Shown piece by piece: positions 1-5,225 of a stretch of DNA of 5,225 nt (the stretch's first letter is position 1; each line of letters opens with the position of its first letter). The translations under genes and the position numbers were made by a program. Location: positions 1 through 5,225 of the forward strand of contig JAOPWW010000146.1 of the NCBI GenBank assembly GCA_025965495.1, in the 5' to 3' direction. Under the pieces are notes generated by a model. The model was not told where the DNA came from, made no database searches, and saw nothing but the letters and a program-made list of their open reading frames with translations. The DNA is from Frankiales bacterium. Lineage in GTDB: Bacteria; Actinomycetota; Actinomycetes; Mycobacteriales; SCTD01.

Positions 1-630
1 GCCGACGAGCTGGTGTTCCTGGACATCACCGCGTCCAGCGGTTCCCGCGAGACGACCTACGACGTGGTGCGCAGGACCGCCGAGCAGGTGTTCATCCCCC
101 TGACGGTCGGCGGCGGGGTGCGGGACGTCGAGGACGTCGACCGGCTGCTGCGGGCCGGCGCGGACAAGGTCGGGGTCAACACGGCGGGGATCGCCCGCCC
201 GGAGCTGCTGCGCGAGATCAGCCGGCGGTTCGGCAGCCAGGTGCTGGTCCTCTCTGTCGACGCAAGACGGGCGGAGGGCACGGAGTCCGGCTTCGAGGTC
301 ACCACCCACGGCGGCCGGAGGGGCACCGGCATCGACGCCGTGGAGTGGGCCGCACGCGGCGAGGAGCTCGGCGTCGGGGAGGTCCTGCTCAACTCCATGG
401 ACGCCGACGGCACCAAGCGCGGCTACGACCTGGAGATGCTGCGGGCCGTGCGGGCGCGGGTGAGCGTCCCCGTGGTCGCCAGCGGGGGAGCGGGCCGCCT
501 GGAGGACTTCGCCCCCGCGGTCGAGGCGGGCGCCGACGCCGTGCTGGCGGCGAGCGTCTTCCACTTCGGCGAGCTGCGGATCCCGCAGGTCAAGCAGGCC
601 CTGCGGGACGCGGGCCACGCCGTCCGGTGA
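1..630 (+). CDS. hisF: Imidazole glycerol phosphate synthase cyclase subunit HisF (5' end cut by window edge)
   Basis: HisF is the cyclase half of the HisFH complex. It uses ammonia delivered by the HisH glutaminase to convert PRFAR into imidazole glycerol phosphate and AICAR, in the cytoplasm, linking histidine and purine synthesis. The frame is open from base 1 and ends at TGA 628-630, giving 209 visible residues. HisF is usually about 250-257 residues, so some 45 N-terminal residues, including the first catalytic Asp, lie outside the window. Visible (beta/alpha)8-barrel motifs, numbered from the first residue seen, are FLDITASS (6-13), the phosphate-binding stretch IPLTVGGGVR (32-41), KVGVNT (56-61), LSVDARR (84-90; D87 matches the second catalytic Asp, Asp130 in Thermotoga HisF), then LLNSMDADGTKRGYD and VVASGGAG in the second half. 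The GTG at 13 is internal and not the start. The 3' end overlaps the converging membrane-protein gene. The family call is firm; intactness upstream cannot be judged. Confidence 0.97.
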   Translation, partial: ADELVFLDITASSGSRETTYDVVRRTAEQVFIPLTVGGGVRDVEDVDRLLRAGADKVGVNTAGIARPELLREISRRFGSQVLVLSVDARRAEGTESGFEVTTHGGRRGTGIDAVEWAARGEELGVGEVLLNSMDADGTKRGYDLEMLRAVRARVSVPVVASGGAGRLEDFAPAVEAGADAVLAASVFHFGELRIPQVKQALRDAGHAVR

Positions 631-1090
631 CCACCCCGACGAGCACCGCGAACCACGGCGCGGTGACGGCGGTGGCGACGACGTCGGACACCTGCGCGAG
701 CACCAGCCGCGACAGCGGCGGGTCGTGCAGCGGGCCGAGCACCTGCCCGTAGCCGAGCAGGGCGACCGACGGCACCAGCGTCAGCAGCGCGGACACCGTG
801 CCGGCCGCGGCCAGCCCGGCGACCACCGTCCCCGGCCGGCGTCGCAGCGCGTCGAGCACCAGGCGCAGGCCCCCCGCGGCGCCCACGCCGTTCAGCACCC
901 CGACGAGCGCGAGCTGCACCACGGCCGCGCTGAGCACCCCCACGACGTCGACGAGCAGGGCGTGCCACCGCGACGGGTCGTCGCGGACCGGGAGCTGGCG
1001 CAGCAGGTCGGGGACGCCGAGCAGGGCGGCGGCCAGCAGGCCGACGGCGTAGTCGCGGGGTCGGGAGCGGCGCAGGGCCTCGAGGAGCAC
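590..1090 (-). CDS. Small hydrophobic membrane protein, function unknown
   Basis: I do not recognise a named family. Starting at GTG 1088-1090 the product is 166 residues. It begins LLEALRRSRPRDY and then shows hydrophobic stretches at about 15-30 (short), 45-70, 88-112 and 130-154, so three or four membrane segments, ending in a basic Pro/Gly-rich tail (GRRGPRPAGPA). The segment LRRRPGTVVAG (82-92) resembles a cytoplasmic loop leading into a helix, as in large, poorly characterised integral membrane families; this is only an impression. The start was chosen because it is the first in-frame start before clearly protein-like sequence; the open frame continues to 1492, but that part is Arg/Pro/Gly-rich and antisense-like in character and overlaps the TIGR03085 gene. 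No convincing ribosome site is visible, only a purine-rich GGGGCAGG about 8 bases upstream. It lies 35 bases after the TIGR03085 gene and is probably co-transcribed. Its last 41 bases overlap hisF tail to tail. Confidence 0.72.
   Translation of the reverse strand: MLLEALRRSRPRDYAVGLLAAALLGVPDLLRQLPVRDDPSRWHALLVDVVGVLSAAVVQLALVGVLNGVGAAGGLRLVLDALRRRPGTVVAGLAAAGTVSALLTLVPSVALLGYGQVLGPLHDPPLSRLVLAQVSDVVATAVTAPWFAVLVGVVTGRRGPRPAGPA
644..665 (+). terminator. Candidate hairpin just after hisF, no U-tract
   Basis: CACCGCG (644-650) and CGCGGTG (659-665) form a perfect 7-base-pair stem with an 8-base loop, 13 bases after the hisF stop codon. No T-run follows, so it is not a classical intrinsic terminator; U-less hairpins have been proposed as terminators in actinobacteria. 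It lies inside the coding sequence of the convergent membrane-protein gene, so codon constraint or chance could explain it. Confidence 0.3.
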
Positions 1091-1125
1091 GTCGGAGGCC
1101 TGCCCCGGACGGGCCCGCGGAAGAC

Positions 1126-1749
1126 CTACGGGCCGATCTGCACCTCGGCGAGCCGGTCGACGGCGCCCTCCAGGGACACGTCGGCGGGGCGGCCCCACAG
1201 CCACAGGAACAGCTCGCCGGGGCGCCCGCGGACGACGACCCGGTCCCTGCCGCTGCGGACGGTGAAGGCCTGGGCAGCCGGGGTGACCAGCTCGATCCCC
1301 ACCCCGCGGGCGCGGCGGGTGAAGACCGGCGCGAGCACGCGCGCGCGGGCCCAGAGAGCGTCCTCGAGCTCGCGCGACAGGGCCCGCGGCTCCGGCGTGG
1401 CCACCCGCCGGACGTCTTCGTGGTGGACGAAGAACTCGTGCAGGTTGGTGAGGTCGTCGACGGCGTCGACCGGGGAGCCGACCGGCGACCACACCGGGGC
1501 CCCCCGGCGCAGCAGCGCGAGCAGGTCCTCGTACTGGCGACGGCGGGTGCGTGCCTCGAACCGGGCGGACAGCCCGTGCAGGGGCGCGAGGACGTACCCG
1601 GGGACGGCCAGCGGCCGGCGCTCCCGGACCACGAGGTGGGCGGCGAGGTCGTGGGTGGTCCAGTCGCCCAGCAGGGTGGGGGCGTGCGGGCCGGCGTCGG
1701 CCATGAGGTCGAGCAGGGCCTCCCGCTCCCGGGCGGCCAGGGAGGTCAC
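1126..1749 (-). CDS. TIGR03085-family metal-binding protein (DinB / mycothiol-dependent maleylpyruvate isomerase-like)
   Basis: The 207-residue product fits the TIGR03085 family, actinobacterial proteins of the DinB-like four-helix-bundle type related to mycothiol-dependent maleylpyruvate isomerase; the reaction of this branch is not established. The N-terminal half carries the hallmark WTTHDLAAHLVVRERRP (30-46) and, in a later helix, TNLHEFFVHHEDVRR (101-115). By analogy with the isomerase, H38, H104 and the H109/H110/E111 cluster are the likely metal ligands, probably for zinc. A C-terminal domain with RDRVVVRGRPGELFLWLWGRPADVSLEG follows, typical of the family. The start is GTG 1747-1749: family members begin at SLAxxEREAL, and the longer upstream frame (to 1812) adds only an Arg-rich stretch overlapping the previous gene. 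The start overlaps that gene's stop as GTGA, with no Shine-Dalgarno, suggesting translational coupling. A thiol-dependent transferase, isomerase or detoxification role is possible but unproven. It is cytoplasmic, with no signal peptide or membrane segment. Confidence 0.9.
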   Translation of the reverse strand: MTSLAAREREALLDLMADAGPHAPTLLGDWTTHDLAAHLVVRERRPLAVPGYVLAPLHGLSARFEARTRRRQYEDLLALLRRGAPVWSPVGSPVDAVDDLTNLHEFFVHHEDVRRVATPEPRALSRELEDALWARARVLAPVFTRRARGVGIELVTPAAQAFTVRSGRDRVVVRGRPGELFLWLWGRPADVSLEGAVDRLAEVQIGP

Positions 1750-2717
1750 AGCGCGCGCCGCTTGGGCAGGCCGGCCAGGGCCTTCACGACGTCGGCGTCG
1801 TAGGGGCGCCACTGGGAGCTGAAGCGCTCGACGCGCATGACGACGACGCGGTCGAAGTCACCGATCCGCTGCGCGAGCGCGGTCGCGTCGGTCTCGCCGT
1901 CGGGCCACAGGAAGGTCGAGTCGGCGAAGGCGGGCGCGACCTGGGTGCTGACCGTGCCGTCGAAGCTGTCGCCGATGAACAGGGTCTTGCCCGGGACGAC
2001 GGCCCCGAGGTCGTCCGGCGGCGGGGTGGCGGTGAAGTGCCGCGAGCCCATGCCGATGCCCTGGTCCTCGCGGGCCCTCTCCTCGACCTGGACGCCCGGG
2101 TTGACCGTCTGCAGCCCCTGCACGGTCTCCTCGCCCGGGATGCCGAGGACGTTCGCGAGGTCTCCGCGGCGGGTGTAGGTCGCGGGCTCGGTCCGCAGCC
2201 GGCGCCCCACGACCGGGTCGAACGACGCCGCGACGCTGCGCGCGTAGACGGTCCCGCTGGTGGGCGTCCAGTGGGTGTCCTGGCGGTAGTAGGTCTGCCA
2301 GCGGGCGCCGGCGCCGGCCAGCGGCTTGCGCAGGTCGACCAGCGCGCTGCCGAGCCGCTGGTGCACCGCCGACCAGACGGCGTCCTTCTCGGTCTGGCCG
2401 CACGCCTTGAGCGGCACCTGCTTCGGGAGGTTGCCGACCCGCAGCGTCGCCTTGTCCGGGCCCAGGACGATCCGCGCCTCGCGCCCGCTGCGCCGCACCG
2501 CGGCGACGAAGCCGGCCATCCGGTCCGCCGTGGCGGCCGACTGGCCCCGGTACTGGCAGGGGACCGACCAGTCCTGGGCGATGAACAGGTAGCCGTCGGT
2601 GCCGCGCACCACGCGCTTCTCGGCGGCGGGGCTGGCGGCCGAGGCGGTGCCGAGCGCGGGGGCGGCACAGGACAGGGACAGGGCGAGAGCGGCGAGGAGC
2701 CGGAGGGGGACGCGCAC
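1746..2717 (-). CDS. Secreted AlgX/AlgJ-like SGNH-fold protein (predicted O-acetyltransferase/esterase-type)
   Basis: The 323-residue product has a Sec signal peptide: a short basic start (MRVPLR), a hydrophobic core at 7-22, and a likely signal peptidase I site after ASA (25-27). The mature part matches the AlgX/AlgJ SGNH hydrolase-like family, whose known members O-acetylate exported polysaccharide. Hallmarks are GTDGYLFIAQDW (39-50, the family's G-x-DGWLF entry motif), QDTHWTP (146-152) and FIGDSFDGT (247-255). D147, H149 and S251 align with the AlgX catalytic Asp-His-Ser set, so the active site appears intact. It lacks the C-terminal carbohydrate-binding module of AlgX (about 474 residues). 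C54 and C106 are the only mature cysteines and could form a disulfide. The start is GTG 2715-2717, placing the signal peptide at the N terminus; no Shine-Dalgarno is visible. No membrane O-acyltransferase lies within the window, so the acyl donor and acceptor are unknown; an esterase role is the alternative. It heads the leftward gene set. Confidence 0.85.
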   Translation of the reverse strand: MRVPLRLLAALALSLSCAAPALGTASAASPAAEKRVVRGTDGYLFIAQDWSVPCQYRGQSAATADRMAGFVAAVRRSGREARIVLGPDKATLRVGNLPKQVPLKACGQTEKDAVWSAVHQRLGSALVDLRKPLAGAGARWQTYYRQDTHWTPTSGTVYARSVAASFDPVVGRRLRTEPATYTRRGDLANVLGIPGEETVQGLQTVNPGVQVEERAREDQGIGMGSRHFTATPPPDDLGAVVPGKTLFIGDSFDGTVSTQVAPAFADSTFLWPDGETDATALAQRIGDFDRVVVMRVERFSSQWRPYDADVVKALAGLPKRRAL

Positions 2718-2728
2718 GGGTCCAGTCT

Positions 2729-2747
2729 GCCCGGGTGCGTCCCGGGC
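2729..2747 (-). promoter_or_regulatory. Perfect GC dyad just upstream of the AlgX-like start codon
   Basis: The sequence GCCCGGG-TGCGT-CCCGGGC is a perfect 7-base-pair inverted repeat with a 5-base loop. It ends 11 bases before the GTG at 2717 on the minus strand, where a ribosome binding site would normally sit. It could form an mRNA leader hairpin or be a protein-binding dyad. Short GC palindromes also arise by chance in such sequence, so function is uncertain. Confidence 0.35.
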
Positions 2748-2784
2748 CGCGGGGAGCGGTCGCGCGGGCCGCCGCGGGGAATCC

Positions 2785-2806
2785 TCCGACCGTGCCCGGT
2801 GTCGGA
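2785..2806. promoter_or_regulatory. Imperfect dyad in the divergent region, candidate operator
   Basis: TCCG-ACCG (2785-2792) pairs with CGGT (2797-2800) and CGGA (2803-2806), with loop TGCC and a two-base GT bulge. Read without the inner pairs it is the 6-base inverted repeat TCCGAC / GTCGGA spaced by 10 bases. It lies 35 bases upstream of the ABC start and centrally in the divergent region, as expected for an operator. No regulator gene is adjacent in the window, so its binding partner is unknown. Confidence 0.35.
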
Positions 2807-2833
2807 CCTGGGGACGACCGCTGCCTCTCGCCT

Positions 2834-2837
2834 GGAG
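2834..2837 (+). promoter_or_regulatory. Candidate ribosome binding site GGAG for the first ABC gene
   Basis: GGAG in CCTGGAGCCCT lies four bases before GTG 2842. The spacing is shorter than usual but this is the best match near the start. It favours GTG 2842 over the in-frame GTG at 2884, where the purine-rich run directly abuts the start codon. Confidence 0.45.
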
Positions 2838-2841
2838 CCCT

Positions 2842-4692
2842 GTGACCCGCCCTGCCCCCGCTGCGCCCCGCCCTGCCAGGGGGGTGCTCCGCCGCGGCTT
2901 CGGCGTCCTCGGGGTCGCCGTGCGGGAGGAGCCGCGGATCTTCGCGCTGTCCGCCCTCGGCAGCGCGGTCTTCGCCCTGACGACGATCGCCCAGGCGTAC
3001 GTCTTCGGCGCCATCACGACCCGTGTCATCGAGCCGTCGATCCGCAAGGGCGACGCCGCGCCGGCCGCCCTCGCCCTCGCGTTCTGCGCGGTCCTGCTGG
3101 TCGCGGTGCTCAAGGTCGTCGGGATCGTCGGGCGCCGGCTCGGCGCGGGCGTCATGCAGTACCGCCTGCAGGCGACCTACCGGCGCCGCGTCACCCGCCG
3201 CTACCTCGAGCTGCCGTTCTCCTGGCACCAGCAGCACCCGACCGGCGAGCTGCTCAGCAACGCCAACTCCGACGTCGAGGCGACCTGGGCGCCGATCGCG
3301 CCGTTCCCGTTCGCCGTCGGCGTCGTGTTCATGCTGCTCGTCACCCTCGGGCTGCTGGTCGTCACCGACCCCGTCCTGGCCCTGGTCGGCTCGATCGTGT
3401 TCCCGACGATCGCCGGTCTCACCGTGCTCTACAGCCGCCGGATGAGCCCGCTCATGACCCGGGCGCAGCAGCTCCGCGGCGAGGTCAGCGGCATCGCTCA
3501 CGAGTCCTTCGACGGCGCGCTCGTCGTCAAGACGCTCGGCCGCGAGGCCGACGAGACCGAGCGCTTCACCACGGCGGCCCACGAGCTGCGCGAGACGATG
3601 GTCCGGGTCGGACGGGTCCGCGGCCTGTTCGACCCCGTGATGGAGGCGCTGCCCGTCGTCGGGGTGCTCGTCGTGCTCCTCGCCGGCACCAGCCGGGTGG
3701 GCAGCGGCGACATCGACGCCGGCCAGCTGGTGCGCGTCGCCTACCTGTTCACGCTGCTCGCGTTCCCCGTCCGCGCGCTCGGCTGGGTCCTCAACGAGCT
3801 GCCGCGCAGCGTCGTCGGCTGGGACCGGGTCCAGCAGGTCCTCACCGCCGAGGGCTCTCAGGAGCACGGCACGGCGACCCTGGCCACCGGGTCCGGCCCC
3901 ACCGCGCTGTCGGTCCGGGACGTCTCGCTGTCCTACGGCCCGGTGGAGGTGCTGCACGGCGTCAGCCTGGACGTCGCCCCGGGCCGCACCGTCGCCGTCG
4001 TCGGCCCCACGGGCGCCGGCAAGAGCACCCTCGCGACCCTGCTCGTGCGCCTCGTCGACCCCGACGCCGGCAGCATCGCCTACGACGGCGTCGACCTGCG
4101 GGAGCTCGCGGCCGGGGAGGTCGCCAAGGTCGGCGCGCTCGTGCCGCAGTCGGCGTTCCTGTTCGACGACACCGTCCGCGGCAACCTCACCCTGGGCACG
4201 CCGATCGACGACGCCGACGTCTGGGCCGCCCTGCGCGTGGCCCAGGCCGAGCGCTTCGTGCAGGCCCTGCCAGCTGGCCTCGACACCGTCGTCGGGGAGC
4301 GCGGCACGACCCTGTCCGGCGGGCAGCGGCAGCGGCTCGCGCTCGCCCGCGCCGTCGTCCGGCGGCCGCGCCTGCTGGTGCTCGACGACGCCACCAGCGC
4401 GGTCGACCCGCAGGTCGAGCAGCGGATCCTGGCCGGCCTGCGCAGCTCCGGGGCCGCGAGCACGGTCGTCGTCGTGGCGTACCGGCGGGCCACGATCGCG
4501 CTGGCCGACGAGGTCGTCTACGTCGAGCAGGGCCGCGTCGTCGGGCGCGGCAGCCACGAGCACCTGCGCGCGACCGTCCCCGGCTACCGCGACCTCGTCA
4601 CGGCCTACGAGCGGGCCGAGGCCGAGCGGCAGGCCCTCGCCGAGCCGCCCGAGGAGCCGGTGGACGACGCCCTCGAGGAGGTGGTCGCGTGA
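2842..4692 (+). CDS. ABC exporter half-transporter (TMD-NBD), subunit with degenerate catalytic residues
   Basis: The 616-residue product is a type I exporter half-transporter. An ABC transmembrane domain at about 30-320 carries hydrophobic helices near 33-56 and 75-100, a closely spaced central pair, and two more before the nucleotide-binding domain (about 350-590). Visible motifs are A-loop Y365 (LSYGP), Walker A GPTGAGKST (388-396), Q-loop Q436 (VPQSAFLFDD), signature LSGGQ (491-495), Walker B LLVLD (511-515) and D-loop SAVD. Two catalytic positions differ from a canonical ATPase: D516 replaces the Glu after Walker B, and Y547 (VVVVAYRRATI) replaces the switch His. This pattern is known for the noncanonical subunit of heterodimeric exporters such as TM287/288, and it implies pairing with the next gene. 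The substrate (drug, lipid, siderophore or peptide) cannot be read from the sequence. GTG 2842 was chosen because further upstream the frame runs antisense through the signal-peptide region of the AlgX-like gene. The acidic tail ends in the GTGA overlap with the partner. Confidence 0.94.
   Translation: MTRPAPAAPRPARGVLRRGFGVLGVAVREEPRIFALSALGSAVFALTTIAQAYVFGAITTRVIEPSIRKGDAAPAALALAFCAVLLVAVLKVVGIVGRRLGAGVMQYRLQATYRRRVTRRYLELPFSWHQQHPTGELLSNANSDVEATWAPIAPFPFAVGVVFMLLVTLGLLVVTDPVLALVGSIVFPTIAGLTVLYSRRMSPLMTRAQQLRGEVSGIAHESFDGALVVKTLGREADETERFTTAAHELRETMVRVGRVRGLFDPVMEALPVVGVLVVLLAGTSRVGSGDIDAGQLVRVAYLFTLLAFPVRALGWVLNELPRSVVGWDRVQQVLTAEGSQEHGTATLATGSGPTALSVRDVSLSYGPVEVLHGVSLDVAPGRTVAVVGPTGAGKSTLATLLVRLVDPDAGSIAYDGVDLRELAAGEVAKVGALVPQSAFLFDDTVRGNLTLGTPIDDADVWAALRVAQAERFVQALPAGLDTVVGERGTTLSGGQRQRLALARAVVRRPRLLVLDDATSAVDPQVEQRILAGLRSSGAASTVVVVAYRRATIALADEVVYVEQGRVVGRGSHEHLRATVPGYRDLVTAYERAEAERQALAEPPEEPVDDALEEVVA
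4676..4683 (+). promoter_or_regulatory. Strong Shine-Dalgarno AGGAGGTG for the second ABC gene
   Basis: AGGAGGTG lies inside the last codons of the first ABC gene and ends five bases before GTG 4689. It is a full-length anti-Shine-Dalgarno match and decides the start of the downstream gene. With the four-base GTGA overlap it suggests coupled but efficient re-initiation, consistent with near-equal amounts of the two subunits. Confidence 0.85.
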
Positions 4693-5225
4693 CCGCCGTC
4701 GTCGAGGGTGCTGCCCAGGCGCCCGTCGCCGCGCCCGAGCGCGGCTCGTTCGCGACCCTGGCCCACGGGCTGCGGCTCGCGCCGGAGTTCCGCCGGGGCC
4801 TCGGCGTCACGCTGCTGCTGGCCATGCTCGCCACCGCAGGGCGGGTCGTCGTGCCGGTCGCCGTGCAGCAGACGATCGACAACGGCCTGTCCGGCCCCTC
4901 GCCGGACCTCCCGCTGGTGCGGCTGGCCTGCGGCCTCGCCGGGCTCGCCGTCGTGGTCACCGCGGTCGCCAACTACCTCATGAACGTCCGCCTCTACCGC
5001 ACCACCGAGAACGGCCTGGCCGCCCTGCGCGTCCGGGCGTTCCGGCGGGTCCACGACCTGTCGGTCCTCCACCAGGCCGCCGAGCGGCGCGGCTCGCTCG
5101 TCAGCCGCGTCACCAGCGACGTCGACACCATGAGCACGTTCATGCAGTGGGGCGGCCTGCTGGTCGTGGTCTCCAGCATGCAGATGCTGCTCGCGACGGT
5201 CCTCATGCTGGTCTGGTCCTGGCAG
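4689..5225 (+). CDS. Second ABC exporter half-transporter, N-terminal part (3' end cut by window edge)
   Basis: GTG 4689 opens a frame that runs to the window end without a stop, giving 179 residues of transmembrane domain. After a short Ala/Pro-rich N terminus come a hydrophobic helix at about 38-58, QQTIDNGL (60-67), a second helix at about 76-98, the cytoplasmic stretch GSLVSRVTSDVDTMSTFMQ typical of ABC exporter coupling regions, and the start of a third helix (about 155-175). The start overlaps the stop of the first half-transporter (GTGA, 4689-4692) and has a strong Shine-Dalgarno. The two genes therefore very likely encode a heterodimer in the cytoplasmic membrane. The nucleotide-binding domain is not in the window. 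Because the first subunit lacks the catalytic Glu and switch His, this one is expected to carry both, possibly with an altered LSGGQ; that is a prediction. The full protein should be around 580-620 residues. Confidence 0.92.
   Translation, partial: MTAVVEGAAQAPVAAPERGSFATLAHGLRLAPEFRRGLGVTLLLAMLATAGRVVVPVAVQQTIDNGLSGPSPDLPLVRLACGLAGLAVVVTAVANYLMNVRLYRTTENGLAALRVRAFRRVHDLSVLHQAAERRGSLVSRVTSDVDTMSTFMQWGGLLVVVSSMQMLLATVLMLVWSWQ

Larger units (their letters stand above)
2718..2841. promoter_or_regulatory. Divergent intergenic region between the AlgX-like gene and the ABC exporter operon
   Basis: These 124 bases separate the two divergent start codons, so they must hold, or lie next to, the promoters of both sets unless either is driven from inside the opposite gene. 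No consensus -35/-10 pair can be recognised with confidence in this GC-rich stretch. It contains a perfect 7-base-pair dyad (2729-2747), an imperfect 8-base-pair dyad (2785-2806) and the 9-base direct repeat CCGCGGGGA at 2747-2755 and 2772-2780. The regulatory role is inferred from gene layout. Confidence 0.5.

Noticed and set aside
1091..1492. N-terminal extension of the small membrane protein
   Set aside because: This part is Arg/Pro/Gly-rich and out of frame with the recognisable TIGR03085 gene that occupies the same bases. Protein-like sequence starts only at GTG 1090.
725..1822. Plus-strand 365-codon open frame opposite the membrane-protein and TIGR03085 genes
   Set aside because: The translation is Arg/Ser/Gln-rich without motifs, while the minus strand encodes recognisable or clearly hydrophobic proteins.
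2666..2677. Possible lipobox (LSLSC, C17) in the AlgX-like signal peptide
   Set aside because: Position -3 is Ser rather than Leu, Val or Ile, and the hydrophobic core continues past the Cys to a good ASA signal peptidase I site.
2599..2841. Upstream extension of the first ABC frame
   Set aside because: It would add about 80 Arg/Ala-rich residues antisense to the signal-peptide region of the AlgX-like gene. ABC exporters begin near the first helix, and GTG 2842 has a candidate ribosome site.
2718..2841. Specific -35/-10 promoter boxes in the divergent region
   Set aside because: No hexamer pair with acceptable match and spacing stands out on either strand; naming one would be guesswork.
1858..4563. 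Very long minus-strand open frame (about 900 codons) across the ABC gene
   Set aside because: Its translation is Asp/Glu/Arg/Gly-rich low-complexity sequence with no domain logic. It is antisense to a clear ABC gene, and such long antisense frames are expected at this GC content.

Overview
The window reads as a chromosomal segment of a high-GC Gram-positive bacterium (Actinomycetota). This is inferred from the very GC-rich sequence with G or C at nearly every third codon position, the frequent GTG starts, an actinobacterial-type HisF, and a DinB/mycothiol-dependent-type protein (TIGR03085 family). No mobile element, CRISPR array, tRNA or rRNA was seen. The genus cannot be fixed from the sequence alone.

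Layout. (1) Positions 1-630 (+) hold the 3' four-fifths of hisF, the cyclase subunit of imidazole glycerol phosphate synthase, cut by the left window edge. (2) Positions 590-2717 (-) hold three genes that read leftwards in the order AlgX/AlgJ-like secreted SGNH protein (1746-2717), TIGR03085-family metal-binding protein (1126-1749) and small membrane protein (590-1090). The first two overlap by GTGA, the third follows after 35 bases, and its 3' end runs 41 bases into hisF on the opposite strand. (3) Positions 2718-2841 are a 124-base divergent intergenic region with two dyads and a short direct repeat; it is the likely control region for both sides. (4) Positions 2842-5225 (+) hold two consecutive ABC exporter half-transporter genes joined by a GTGA overlap with a strong internal Shine-Dalgarno. 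The second is cut by the right window edge.

Function. hisF belongs to histidine biosynthesis. The leftward cluster combines a predicted exported acyl-transfer/esterase-like enzyme, a cytoplasmic metal-binding protein and a membrane protein with no recognised function; nothing visible shows that they share a pathway. The ABC pair looks like a heterodimeric exporter. The first subunit has a normal Walker A and LSGGQ, but Asp replaces the catalytic Glu after Walker B and Tyr replaces the switch His, which marks it as the subunit supplying the degenerate ATP site. The downstream partner should supply the catalytic Glu and His, but its nucleotide-binding domain lies outside the window.

I found no clearly undescribed system here. 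The most informative points are the asymmetric ABC pair, the complete AlgX-type catalytic set in a gene without a membrane acyltransferase partner in view, and the structured divergent region.
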